From: Phylloscopus collybita
Lineage: Eukaryota; Chordata; Aves; Passeriformes; Phylloscopidae
Reading direction: 5' to 3'
Assembly: GCA_027886175.1 (NCBI GenBank)
Contig: JAJNNQ010000009.1
Location: forward strand, 26,959,501-27,023,500
DNA length: 64,000 nt
Part shown: positions 50,301-61,885 of the stretch, piece after piece
How the letters are laid out: every line of letters starts with the position of its first letter
Position numbering within the stretch: the first letter of the stretch is position 1
Translations under genes and position numbers: made by a program
Notes under the pieces: model-generated
The model's database searches: none
Seen by the model: only the letters and a program-made list of their open reading frames with translations
What the model was told of the DNA's origin: nothing

Positions 50301-53300
50301 CATTTTCAGCTAGCCTATCACATGAATTTAAGCTATTGTTGCGATCTTCTGCACATTCTATAGCCATGGTCTGTGCCTTTTTTGGAATATTAAGGCCCTT
50401 ATAAGAGGTTGCACCTGTCATGGTTTAATGCACAATCAGAATCACTCCAGTGAAGGGTAGAAGATGTAGCCATCCACATTTTGAAATATGGGGCAAGCTA
50501 CCTTTGAAATGTTGGTCAGCTCACACGGCATAAAGGTACAAGTTGTATCTGTGTCCCTTAAACTGATTATAAGTCAGTCCTGACAATGAAACAAATCTAA
50601 AGCAACGACACAAATGAACAAGAAGTGGCCTTGGAAAGGCAAATGCTTCTTCATGTTCTCAATGCATGACTGCAAAGTTAACATTTTTTATAGGCACCTT
50701 TCTCTAGGAATTCAAGACCTAGATACTAGAGTACAAATTTCCAAAGCCATTGTAAGGTCAAGTTGAAATTGTTTAAACAATTGTGTAAATAGATTAAATT
50801 TTTCTACAGTTAATTAAATCACATTTTTACAAGACTGTCTAAGGTGCAACATATTTACTTCCTTTTTCTATTGGAAAGTCTACTAGTACTCTGACATTAA
50901 ATCTGAATGATCAAATAAATATAAAAATTATAAATTAATTTTATCCCATTCTTTCTTCATCAGAGATCATTTGTTAAAAACAAACCCCAAAATGTACAGC
51001 CATATCATCTCAGAAACAAAACAAATAATTTAAGGTTTGTATTCAGCCACACAGAATCAATAGTGTAACCTGCACACTAAGCAAAGCAGTTAATATTTGC
51101 TGAGAAGTGCTACTAAATAGGATTGTTTTAAAAAATGCCTTCCTACTTTTTACCAAAAGATATCTTTCCATGAGATGTCCAGGACTATACCATACCTAAC
51201 AAAATATATTTAACAGTGACTTGACTGTTAAAGTAAGCTGTTGCCTTATGTATCACAAACTTGATGTTAGACTAGTCACCTTTCCACTGTGGCACAACAG
51301 ATTTTGTAACTACTGTACAGTCAAGTAATCTACACTGTACTTGCACTGACACTGATTTTTTCCTGCCCATAAGGACTAGGAAAAGAGGTAGACAATACTG
51401 GAGGTACACACAGAAGATGAGACAAAATAGTGATTTAGAGAAATGGTACTAGAAATACTTAAAATGAGTTTTTCATTGTGCTCAGGACAGCAAATATGAG
51501 AAATTCTCAAAAGAGTGTAAGAATAAATCAGTTCATTCTTGCCTACGGCACTGAAAATGGCAGAGGACACAAGTTGTACAAAATACCCTCCAGCTCTCTA
51601 AAGCTGTGCTTTTACATGAATGTTAAAAAATGGGATAAAAAAGTCCAAGCAAAATTAACGCATAGCAAGAATAATTTGCTGACATTCTATGAGTAAGTTG
51701 TTGAATTATTCATGGAGCTGACAGGTTCATTTAAGAAGCTGAAATTTCTGCACCATAAAGATATGAGAACATAGTCAGTTATATAAATAAGACTTTGTGC
51801 ATACATGCATACATGTCCACGTGCAGACATCTGGTTTCTAATACTCATTTTAGCTGGCTGAAGATTTTCAAATTTCAATTTGACATTTTTTCAAATTATT
51901 AAAAAGTCAAATTTTCAAAAGAATTATAAATCTGTGTAGAAAATATTCCTGAGAAATACACAGCCATTTCCTCCCAACTTTCAATAAAATTTGTTACAAA
52001 GCTGATATGTAATGTTTGAGATTAAGAAATAGTAAACAGATGTCACATATCTACTAAAAAGAAATATCAGAAATCAGAAAGACTAATAACCTATGGGTAA
52101 AACACTCATCTGGAACATGACCTACATTGGAGACAATTTGAACCTTGGTCTCTCATCTCATATCTTAAGTCTCATAATCATTAAAAATTAATTATTTTAC
52201 TTGCCCTAGACTGGAACTTTGTCACTATAAAAAACAAACAAAAAGGAAACAAGAGCTTTCTTGCATTTATCCCAAAACAGAACATCATGTTCTTGAAAGC
52301 TAAAATACTTATGGGTCTAGAGAAATAATTTTCTACCTAGTTAATAAAGTTTTAAAAATGAGATAATTTACTGTTTTTTAAAAAAATTATTGACAATAAA
52401 CTATTGTCATTGAAGTAAATAAAACCTGTGGATGTGACAGGATATATTTATTAAATATATATCAACTTTTGTTATTCATATTAGGTTTATTTATTCAAAA
52501 CCTAATAACAAATTGCTGCCTTTTTCAAATAAAAGAAGTTTTCGGTTTGCCAAATGAAGAAAATATTTTTGAGATAAGTACAATTACAAAACTTCATAAT
52601 TTCGAAATGCCAACCTGCTACAAACTGAACATGTCTCAAAGATTGTCTAAAAAATGGAACAGGCCCTTGCCCTAGTTCTACTTGAGATTGTATTAGTTAA
52701 TATGTGAAACTGCTATCTTCATCATATAGCTCAGCAGAACCAACTGAACTGATAACCAAATAATGCTTCTACCATCAAATAAACACAGAACAGTTAAAGA
52801 ATATTAGAAATGCAACTATTCATATCACTGTCATGCTTGCTGAGAAATGGATAATTACTATTACAGTACAGTTTCGCAAATAGATTTTGTTTTTCTTCAG
52901 TGTACCAAGACAGTTTGGTCTACATCTAGATAAAAGCATTGAACAGAACTGATTTAACTCTGTATCACTAAAAAACGTAGGCATCAAATTATAACCTTAA
53001 TGGAGAACTTGTACTTTTAAGGAAATTACAAGTGTCGTCTCCATATCGGATATTAAGATCAGAAGCAATGTGTGTCCCAACATAGTTAAATATTTGAAAG
53101 ATTTCCACATTCTTGCACATTAATGAAATCCCAGGAAAATATATCTTGTTTACTGGTCTTTATAAGTAATCTTAATATAATATTATAATTCAGATTTAGA
53201 TTTTTGCAGATCTGAAAGTTTCCAATTGTAAAATTGAAACTTGTAAAGAAATATAGGGATAATCTGTAATGATGCAAATGGCTGCATATTTCTGCCTTAT

Positions 53301-54011
53301 TACATATGCTGTCACATAAGAAAGGAATCATGTTTACTTGGCTTGTGTATACTCAGGCAGATATTCCACCTGCAAACTACCTGCTGTCCATACAATGTGA
53401 GTCCAGAGCTGGGCAGCCAGCAATGAGAACATGCTCAGCTGGGGACATGAAGCACGTGCATTCTAGGAAATTCAAACTACTCTTTACACTCTGCTTATGT
53501 CTGAAGCTAAAGCACAGTTCTAAGCCCCTGGAGAAATAACTGTCTCTACCCAGATGCTAAGTTGTCTGGTTCCTGATCTTAAAAGTAATTCCCATGTTAG
53601 TACTGGCAAGAGGAGTTTAACATGGATCAATAAACACAACACTGTGTCATGACAGCAGTCAAAACTGACTGCAACACTGCAACTACAGCAAGAAAAAACA
53701 TCTGAAGTAGGTGGCAGCATTCTTACAGGAGGTCACAAAATGGCTTTTCATTTATCGATTCCTAGGGGTAATCAGAATATGAAGACACACAAAATCAGAC
53801 ATACAACCAAAACTCGTAAAATAACTTGGTACTGTGTGGCTCCCACAGGCCACAAAAAGAGCTCTAAGAACTAAAGGCACAAGCATTTTTCCTAACATTA
53901 CCATTTTTTATCTTTAGTAAACTCCAGACACCAATGTCATGTAATAAGCAAAGGAACAACATAATATTAAATAAGTGTTGATATCAATGCCAATTGTGCA
54001 CACATTAGAAA
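50301..54011. other. Intronic stretch without a recognised gene
   Basis: Unique sequence. The portion at about 50330-50640 is less AT-rich and of higher complexity, but no identity could be assigned. Confidence 0.62.
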
Positions 54012-54089
54012 ACACACAAAAAGGAAACAGAGCCTTTAATGGAAATTAGGTTAATTCCATTTTCATGAAAACAAATATTTGAAAAAAAT
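54012..54089 (+). repeat. Copy B of the unidentified 78-bp duplicated sequence
   Basis: It matches copy A at 50054-50131 with three differences, all single-base changes, and lies 3958 bp to its right in the same orientation. Left of it, CACCAATGTCATG at about 53930 corresponds to the left flank of copy A, separated from the 78-bp core by extra sequence. Confidence 0.88.
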
Positions 54090-54984
54090 ATTGTATAAGT
54101 ATAAAAGAGTTGTTATTAAATGCCTCCTCCACCAAGAGCTGGACCTTCACTTCTATGTTGATTTCTCCATGTTATGTCACAATGTCACGTCCCAACAATA
54201 GAATGCTTTGAATTCCCTTTTTTAAAGCTATTTTGAAATACGTGCAGAATCACTACACTGGTATTTGGTTAGTAACAAAAACATACAGTAAATCTCTTTA
54301 TCAAAATAGTAATTCAGATTGATAGAGCATCAATATGCATTATGCATAATCTGCTATATGAAAAATAAATTATATAAAACTATAGTTCTGTTGAGGTTGG
54401 AATAGGTGATACAAAATAAAAATTTTGTCAGAGAATTTATTAATAAAGTGATTAGATCTTTAAAAAAATCAGCTAATTACTTATCCCGTGGTCCATAGAA
54501 ATACAAGGTCAACAAGAATGCAGGCACAGTAAAAAAAAAAAAACTAACCATATTTCTTTCTGTAAAGCCTTTAAAATTCACATATATTACATGTGTGAAA
54601 TAACCAGGATGTTCTAAACATAAAACCATTCATATTTTACCCCTTTGCTCTGGTGCCAAGTCACAACTTTAGTGTCCATCCTTCCTGAAATCCCTAGTAT
54701 AATTACTGTATAGACAGAAAAAAGTGACTAACAGCATTTGAGCTTCATTAAACTTGTATAACATAGACTAAGTGAGAGGTAATTACATCCTGACAGAAAG
54801 CGAAAGACAGATGTTTCTATGGGATAGCCTGTGAACCATGCCAAGCTTAGTATAAGGAAAGGAAACTGTAAGTGTTCCATGAAACGCAAGTCTCCAAAGA
54901 TTATTATTTTTTATACTAACAAAAGTTACAGATTTTAGTTCCTGACTTGATTTTTCCAAGATACTGTTCATGTCTCCTTTGAAA
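54090..54984. other. Intronic stretch without a recognised gene
   Basis: AT-rich unique sequence; nothing was recognised. Confidence 0.7.
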
Positions 54985-55530
54985 ATCAGACCTTCAAGAT
55001 CATCCAGTCCAACCATCCACCCAGTACCACCACGACCACCCCTAAACCATATCCCCAAGTGCCACATGCAGATGCCCTTTGGACACTTCCAGAAATGATG
55101 ACTTCACACCTTGCCTGGGCAACTTATTTCAATGTCCAACTACTTTTTCAGTGGAAAAAAAAAAAAAAGAAAAAAAGGCAAAAAACCCTATTATGTAATC
55201 TGAGCCTCCCCTGGCGCAGCTTAAGGCCATTTCTTCTCATCCTTTCATTTGAGACATGGCAGAAGAAAACAACCCCCATCTCACTACACCCTCCATTCCT
55301 CACACGACATGTTTTCTAGACCATTTGCCAGTTCTGTTGCCTGTCTCTGGACATGATCCAGCACCTCAATGTCCTTTCAGAAGTGAGGGGCCCAAAACTG
55401 AACACAGCACTTGAGGTGTGACCTCACCAGTGCCAAGTACAGGATAATCATGTCCCACGTCCTGCTGGCCACGCTGCTCTTGATACAGGCCAAGATGCCA
55501 TCGCCCTCCTTGGCCACATCTTTCTAAAGA
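54985..55530 (-). mobile_element. CR1 LINE, 3' half
   Basis: The plus strand carries antisense CR1 words in the expected order. These are TCAAGATCATCCAGTCCAAC at 54991, the 3' untranslated region with CCCCAAGTGCCACATGCAGA, CTGGGCAACTTATTTCAATG, and CCTCCCCTGGCGCAGCTTAAG at about 55206. Further right are CTCTGGACATGATCCAGCAC, GAGGGGCCCAAAACTGAACA and GATACAGGCCAAGATGCCAT up to about 55530. An A-rich expansion (about 55157-55180) interrupts the place that normally reads AAAAATTTTTCCTAAT. Sequence between about 55270 and 55330 is shorter than usual, which suggests an internal deletion. Confidence 0.92.
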
Positions 55531-56491
55531 GTAATTGAACAGTGAGGTAACAAAGTTTGACTAGATATTAAAGGACAGTAAGACTAAGCTACCAATGGGA
55601 AAATCTTTCAAAATTATTACTACAGCTGTGATTCCTCCATCTAATATTCCTGCTCCACAGATAATAATTACTTTTAGTTTGGCTGATCAGATACATATTA
55701 TATATCAGGGAAATTATTTGTAACTTGTGATTACTTTCAGGTTTCTTACCTTGTACACTGGAATAAGAGATTGTATCCCTGAACATTTCTCTATGTTTCC
55801 TAGTTGTATTACACAATCTGATACAAGGAGATTTGCACACCTTGCCTGTACTATGTTTTTACACAATTGCAAAGAAACAATTTTTTAAAAAATTACTTCT
55901 TCGATAAGTTATTCATCTATCCTTGAGAAAAATTCACATCAGCTGCCTATCTTACTAGGAGATGAATGCTTTACAAAAGACCCTATTTGTACACCCTGAG
56001 CATAAAAAGAGCAGGGGATAACTAGCTCAGATTCAGAATGCAACTTTTATGTGCAAGGTCAGTATATTCACAAAACTTTTACAACTAGAATCTTGATTAC
56101 AGAAAGGCTTTTATTATGCCAAATTGTCAGTGACTGTAGCTTTACAGTTAAAAATAGAAAGTCAACAGCTAATACAAATTAACAGTTGCAATTGTCAGAC
56201 AGCAATGACAAACCATGACCTGGCTCTTCATGACCCCTTGAAATGTTGCAATTACTATTGTCTTTATAGAAAGCTCAACACTGGCTTATGCTAAAACAGG
56301 AAAATAATTAAAATTATGTCAAAATGTCAAAGTAGTCCAATTTCAGCAATTATTTTTTGTAATGGCTATATTCCTTTTTTGAGCAAACACTCTTGGAGTT
56401 TCTAGATGCACTTCTGATTTCCTATCCCTCTCCAGTTACATAAATAAAATTTCTTACTTTTTATCTATCTGTACATATATACATGCACATG

Positions 56492-56493
<2 letters not shown>

Positions 56494-56533
<40 letters not shown>
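56494..56533. repeat. (TA)n microsatellite, about 20 units
   Basis: An uninterrupted alternating A/T run of about 40 bases. Confidence 0.97.
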
Positions 56534-56535
<2 letters not shown>

Positions 56536-56711
56536 CAAAGCCATTGCCTTTTTAAATACACAAACTTTAGGTTCATAAACTAAATTATTTTACTCTCAAA
56601 CACCTCCCCCTAAGAATGCGACTCTTTCAGACTTAATACAATTTTCCCAATCATGCTCAAATGTGCATTCAAGGACATGAGCATGAAGATGTAACTCAGT
56701 TTTTAATGGGA

Positions 56712-56733
56712 CAATCTTCTAGCAATCTTCTAG
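56712..56733. repeat. Tandem duplication, two perfect 11-bp units
   Basis: CAATCTTCTAG occurs twice in immediate succession. Confidence 0.93.
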
Positions 56734-58013
56734 CATACAGAGATTCCAAAGTGAACACTAACTACTCAAAGTAGATGACTACCTACCATTCCATGAGTCT
56801 GCAGAAGTAAATTCATTCTTCAGCACATAATTTTAAAAATGTATTTGAATATGATCAAGGAGAAGGTGTTTTATTATAAGAGCTGCAAAGATCTGTTTGT
56901 TTTCAGTAATTTTTATTCAGTAATTCACCATGAATTTTAAACTTCCCAATAAACTTTGATATGTAGGAAAGAAAAATATCTTGAAATTTCTCTTTTTGTT
57001 TTGTTTAAAAAAGCTGCATGACCAAAATTGAAAAGATTTGAACGGATAGTCTTTAGATAGTGTTATAATAGCTTGTAGTGTGGAAGGCCAAACAATCCCT
57101 AGATATGGAAATATCTTTCAAATATTCTATTGGAATGCAATCTTCTGCACAGAGAAAAATCCTGTGCTTTTTAAAAATATGTATTTTAAAATTCTTCAAG
57201 GGAGTTATGCCTAAATATGTTTCCAGTACAAATGAATAATTATTCTACTAAGCAAAAACATATATGGGTATCTTATTTTGAAAACACATTGCACAAAAAA
57301 AAGAAAAAAAGGAAAAACAGAATAAAAAAAGTAAAGCCCTCTCATAAAAAAGGCAACCCCCCAAAAGAAACTTTTCTGTACATGAATATTAAAGTCATGC
57401 AGTTGTCAAAATATGAATTCAACATGTTCATCCAGTACTGGAAAACTCAGAAGAATAAATGTATTTGCACAATATGTCTCACTAGACAACAGTTTCAGAT
57501 AACCTAATGCATTACAGATCATCAAAAGATGTAGAACAATTTTAGACACAGATTTTATGCTGGCTTTGCTGGCTATTCTTTTATTTCTGATAAACTAAGA
57601 GAAGAGAAGGAGAAGAGAAATAGGAATTGGTGCTGTGAAATAGGAATTGGAAATTTATAACTACCTACATCAAAATATGGATAATGAAGGTTAAAATCGA
57701 GAGAGGAAGACTGTACTGATCCTAGAAGAAACACTGCTCTTCAAAACTGTGTAGAGTTCTGTCTTTTCTTTTGATATATAAAAAGTCACTGCTCTGCTGC
57801 CAGCTAGTACACACTCCTACCACAGTTTCCATCAAATGCAGATGTTCTTTCAAGTATACATCTGAAATACTTTGATATTAAAGATTCCAGCCAGAGACTG
57901 ACTCATTAAAGCATGTGTCTTTTAGACTCACCTACCCCCGTATCCACACAAAAATAGCCACTCTCACTTCTAGGTGAAGCAGTCCAAATTGACAGTAAAC
58001 TTTTAAAAAATAC

Positions 58014-58077
58014 AAAAAAAAAAAAAAAAAAACAAACAAAAAAAAAAAAAAACAAAAAAAAAAAAACAAAAAAAACC
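58014..58077. repeat. A-rich tract with isolated C
   Basis: About 64 bases of A with single C (A runs joined by CAAAC). It lies about 420 bp downstream of the SGCZ donor in the gene's sense, where it reads as a T-rich tract. Confidence 0.93.
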
Positions 58078-58487
58078 TATAAAAGGAATCATAAATTGAC
58101 ACCATCAACCTGGTTCCCTCATAAGAGAGATACTTTGCAGAACAGATATAGCAAACTGCTCTTGTTTGTTATTTAGTGGTGACAAGAAAACAAAAGATGA
58201 TTGGGGCAGTCATCATGACACTTTTGATTTGGTTAAACAAACAAACAAAAAAGTCTAAGATCCAGATATAATTTCAGAAGATATGATTAACCAAAAGTAT
58301 CAGAATAGATAGGGCACCAGTCCACTCACTGCAGAATATATGTAAAAAGTATAAATATCTGAACAAAATTCGAAGAAGTGCATATGATTTTTCCTCCAAA
58401 ATTACAAGATTTCTAAATAACGTGGTAAAGGGAAAAGAAACTACAAGTTAGTACTTGAAGAAATGAAGTACATAAAGTTACTGTAAT

Positions 58488-58493
58488 ACTTAC
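58488..58493 (-). other. SGCZ: Splice donor of the SGCZ exon
   Basis: Read on the minus strand the junction is ACAGTG|GTAAGT, a full match to the donor consensus GTAAGT. It falls exactly after the valine codon that ends sarcoglycan similarity and leaves a phase-0 junction, as expected for this exon in the family. Confidence 0.92.
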
Positions 58494-58688
58494 CACTGTG
58501 AAATTCATAACCTTCAAAATCCATATTGTCATTGCTAAATTAACAATCATGGTAACCAACAGCAGAAGGACAAAGAAGTATAAGCACCTCTTTCGCCATC
58601 CATAAATCCCTACTGGGTAAAACTGAGGATGTTCAGTCCTTGGAAGGCTGTTTTGCTGTGTTGCTAATATATACTGCTCTCGTGTCAT
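58494..58688 (-). CDS. SGCZ: Zeta-sarcoglycan, second coding exon (N-terminal cytoplasmic and transmembrane part)
   Basis: This exon encodes 65 residues starting [13 protein letters not shown] and ending KVMNFTV. Zeta-sarcoglycan is a single-pass type II membrane protein of the sarcoglycan part of the dystrophin-glycoprotein complex, in the plasma membrane of muscle and other cells. Residues 1-35 are cytoplasmic and include the family signature GIYGWRKRC at about 27-35, whose basic residues lie just before the membrane. Residues about 36-60 are a hydrophobic span ([20 protein letters not shown]). NFT at 62-64 begins the extracellular side and is a potential N-glycosylation sequon. The 195-bp length and phase-0 boundaries match the homologous first coding exon of gamma-sarcoglycan, but the residues ([28 protein letters not shown]) match zeta rather than gamma as I remember the families. 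The open frame runs on past the donor for 26 codons, but that part is intron. Known SGCZ has an upstream exon encoding about 13 residues; it is not in this window. The extracellular exons lie off the left edge. Confidence 0.95.
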
Positions 58689-58712
58689 CTGTAAAAGAAA
58701 GATGTAAGTATA
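58689..58712 (-). other. SGCZ: Splice acceptor of the SGCZ exon
   Basis: Read on the minus strand, the bases just before the exon are a pyrimidine-rich tract ending TTTCTTTTACAG, immediately followed by the ATG of the exon's first codon. CTTAC motifs slightly further upstream could serve as the branch point. The position agrees with the point where similarity to sarcoglycans begins. Confidence 0.9.
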
Positions 58713-60639
58713 AGTAAGTAAACGAGAGGTCTGTTTTTCACATGTAATGTTACATGAAAATTATCTCAGAATGTATAAAAAATCAGTTTCTATGGGCACA
58801 GAAGAGATACATTCATCTATTATTAACCACATCAATGTTATTTTTACTAGGCATCTAGTAAGAATTTGATGGATTTAATGAATTTAAAATTGGTTTCTAT
58901 TTAAAATTGGATTTTTATTTCAAATTTATCAGTAAGAAATTATTAAAAATATAAAATTAATCCATGCATGTATCTTACACACTAATTCTGAATATTGTTT
59001 TATCATCCTTTATGAGATCATTCAGCAAAATTTGGTTCTGGAGAAAGAGTTATGCACCTTTTCTTTTCTACTGGTTTTGGCTGGGGTAAAGGTAATTTTC
59101 TTAATATAGCTTGTAGCCAGTACACTCTCATACAAATAGAAAAAAAAAATCTCATCTTTCTAAAATACATCTTTCATAAATGAAGTTTTCACTCTTCTAT
59201 TATACTTAGCAAATTAAATTAATAATTGATGCTATTATACATGCCTCCATATTTTAAAAAAACCCAACATTTTGCCCTGTAAGAGATGGATACAATTATA
59301 TTCTGTTGAATTCCTGAACTAGTTTAAATTCTTCTCACACACAAGCAAGCAGTAACTGCTTGCAAACTGCTTAAAGAACTTACTATTAATACCTCTTTAG
59401 AACAAAAGTATTTATGCCATTTAATAAGAAACCATTTATTTTTTTTTTCTCCTTAACATTTTCTACAAATATTTATACTCATATTCAGCTGTCACATTGC
59501 TTTTAGACTGGAAGGTATTAAATTTTCTCTGTGACTTAAAAATTACATTAAAGCAGTCTCATTCCATTTATGTACAAGTTCTTTCGGTAATATGCCCATT
59601 AGAATTGTTGTTTTAATAGCCTTTGTGCTCAGGAGGAAGAAGAAAAGACAAATCAGAACAAAAAAAAATCCAAACCAAACAAACACAAACTCAACAAACT
59701 TATAAACCAGATGAAACAATCATTTTTGCCCTTAAAATCTGCCTTTTTTTGACTAAAAAAAGCTTAAAATTCACAAAAATGAGTCACTTGATTCAATGAG
59801 AAATAAAAAACCAGATTACATTCATTTGAAGGATCAAAGAAATGTTGATTTCATAAGATTTTTAAAATGTGAAGCTCAAAATGTTCATGTAATTATCTGT
59901 GTTGCTAGATATTTATCCAAATCAACACTCTTTAGGTTTCACCATTCATCTAGTGAATGAGATATTAATGGAATAAATTAGTTCACAGTGAATAATTAGA
60001 ACCATAAATCATAGAACACACATCCATATTATAACAGCATATATATCACTGAAATAAGTCAAAACAGAAATAAAGAATTTTATAAGCCAATTTTAAATAA
60101 ATTAGTAAATAGGTGTTTTGTCATTTTTATTTTTTTCAATCATGATTTCTTCTCTTTACCCTCAATTTCAATTAAATGCGATGTTTAGCAGTTTATTTAT
60201 GTAGTAAATTTTACAAACAAATCGTCAATCCTCCCAAAAAAAAGTATGGTGAGGTTTTAATTCCTTGCACCACCTTCTTATCATATCCTGGCAGTTTTCA
60301 TCCTAGCTGTATTAAAATGCCTTATAAATACAGAAACTGAGTACACAAACAGGTTAATCAACTTCCTCCTTATAATGAGTTTCTACACATTTATTTAGCC
60401 AGCTGTTGTAACAAAAATTAAATGTACGATTAAATGTTGAGATTTAAGGTATTTAATTTTCTTGTGATTTAACTTTATATACGACCTATGAAAAAATTAT
60501 TTTCATTAAAAATAGTTTAAAAGTTGACTTTCAGATCATGACAATGTCAGAATTAGCACTAGTCCTAAAACTGAATATAGTCCCATGGAACAGACCTTTT
60601 GCAACACAATCATTAAATACAATGACATTTTATTCCATT
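58713..60639. other. Intronic stretch right of the SGCZ exon
   Basis: AT-rich sequence with a possible LTR scrap at about 59069-59120 and a short A/C-rich patch at about 59660-59700. No coding exon was recognised. Confidence 0.68.
59069..59120 (+). mobile_element. Possible fragment of an avian ERV LTR (5' end)
   Basis: TACTGGTTTTGGCTGGGGTA followed by AAGGTAATTTTCTTAATATA resembles the opening of common bird ERV LTRs (GGCTGGGATAGAGTTAATTTTCTT, as I remember it). It also loosely parallels the start of the solo LTR at 15711. Only about 50 bases align and no termini or target duplication are visible. Confidence 0.4.
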
Positions 60640-60750
60640 ACCACATCCAGGCATCACTCAGTTCCCTCTGTACACTGTTCAACTCTGTGAGGCTCAGTGA
60701 AGCAAGCTTTGCTCCTGCAGCGCATGGAGGGCCATGGTGGAGGAAACATC
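60640..60750. other. Less AT-rich flank next to the CR1 3' end
   Basis: About 110 bases with higher GC than the surroundings lie directly beyond the CR1 tail. The word CCACATCCAG occurs here at about 60641-60650 and again inside the CR1 at about 60769-60778. No family was recognised. It may be ordinary flank, a 3'-transduced segment or another decayed repeat. Confidence 0.4.
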
Positions 60751-61885
60751 CACAGAATCACAGAATGCCACATCCAGTCTTTTTTTAAACTCATCAAGGG
60801 ATGGTGATTCAACCACCTCCCTGGACAGGCCATTCCAATACTTTATCACTCTTTCTGTAAAAAACTTTTTCCTAATATCCAACCTATACTTCCCCTGGCG
60901 CAGCTTGAGACTGTGTCTTCTCATTCTGTCCATTGTTGCCTGGAGAAAGAGACCAACCCCCAACCCTGCAACCACCCTTCAGGAAGATGTAGAGAGTGAC
61001 AAGGTCACCTCTGAGTCTCCTCTTCTCCAGGCTAAACAACCTCAGCTCCCTCAGTCGTTCCTCATAGGGTTTGTGTTCCAAGCCCCTCACCAGCCTCGTT
61101 GCCTCCTCTGGATGTGCCCAGGCATCTCAATGTCCTTCCTGAACTGAGGGGCCCAGAGCTGGACACAGCACTCAAGGTGTGGCCTCACCAGTGCTGAGTA
61201 CAGGGGAAGAAGGACCTCCCTGCTCCTCCTGGCCACACTATTCCTGATACAGGCCAGGATGCCATTGGCCTTCTTGGCCACCAGGGCACACTGCTGGCTC
61301 ATGTTCAGCTGCTGTCACCAGTGCTCCCAGGTCCCTTTCTGTCTGGGCACTGTCCAGCCACACCGTCCCCAGCCTATAACGCTGCAGGAGGTTATTGTGG
61401 CCAAAGTTCAGGACTCGGCACTTGGACTTTTTAAACTGCATCTTGTTAGACTCTGCCCATCCATCTAATTGTTCCAGATCTCTCTGCAGAGCCCTCCTAC
61501 CTTCCAACAGATCAACACACGCTCCCAGCTTAGTGTCATCTGCAAATTTACTAATGAAAGCCTCAATACCCTCATCCTTGTCATCAATAAAAATATTGAA
61601 CAGAATAGCACAGCACAGATCCAGCACAGACCCCTGAGGAACACTACTGGTGACTGGCCACCAACTGGATGCAGTACCATTCACCACCACTCTCTGGGCT
61701 CGGCCATCCAGCCAGTTCTTAACCCACCAAAGAATGCTACTGTCCAAGCCAAGGGTTGCCAGCTTATTTAGGAGTGTGCTGTGGGAGACAGTTCAAAGGC
61801 CTTGCTGAAGTCCACAGCCTTCCCCGCATCCACCAGGTGGGTCACCTGGTCATAAAAGGAGATCAGGTTGGTCAAACACCACCCC
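60751..61885 (-). mobile_element. CR1 LINE, reverse transcriptase to 3' end, the longest copy in the window
   Basis: Read on the minus strand, the copy starts near 61885 (LTNLISFYDQVTHLV, then FSKAFE). It continues in a 510-bp frame (61747-61238) with WVKNWLDGRAQRVVVNG, SVPQGSVL, LFNIFID and the catalytic FADDTKLG near 61540. The frame then shifts near 61305 ([19 protein letters not shown]), near 61095 ([19 protein letters not shown]) and near 60965 ([13 protein letters not shown], then KYWNGLSREVVESPSLDEFKK). It ends in two octamers, ATTCTGTGATTCTGTG, at 60751-60766 on the plus strand as CACAGAATCACAGAAT. Three frameshifts make it inactive. The octamers follow the C-terminal codons directly, with almost no 3' untranslated region. 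Confidence 0.95.

Larger units (their letters stand above)
55531..58480. other. Intronic stretch left of the SGCZ exon
   Basis: AT-rich sequence with a (TA)20 array at 56494-56533, an 11-bp tandem pair at 56712-56733, a partial duplication of GAAATAGGAATTGG at about 57618-57650, and an A/C tract at 58014-58077. No exon or transposon was recognised. Confidence 0.7.
1..58493 (-). other. SGCZ: SGCZ intron following the transmembrane exon (partial, runs off the left edge)
   Basis: No sarcoglycan-like exon is seen anywhere to the left of the donor, in particular no block like the conserved start of the extracellular domain. This intron is therefore at least 58 kb long. Large introns are known for SGCZ in vertebrates. 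Its content is repeats and unique AT-rich sequence, itemised in the other entries. Confidence 0.85.

Noticed and set aside
50418..50450. TGTCATGGTTTAA, similar to the end of a bird ERV LTR in minus orientation
   Set aside because: Only 13 bases match. What follows does not resemble the LTR and no second terminus or target duplication was found.
58413..58493. Continuation of the SGCZ frame ([13 protein letters not shown]...) past the donor
   Set aside because: A full-consensus GTAAGT donor precedes it and similarity to sarcoglycans ends exactly there, so this is intron read-through.
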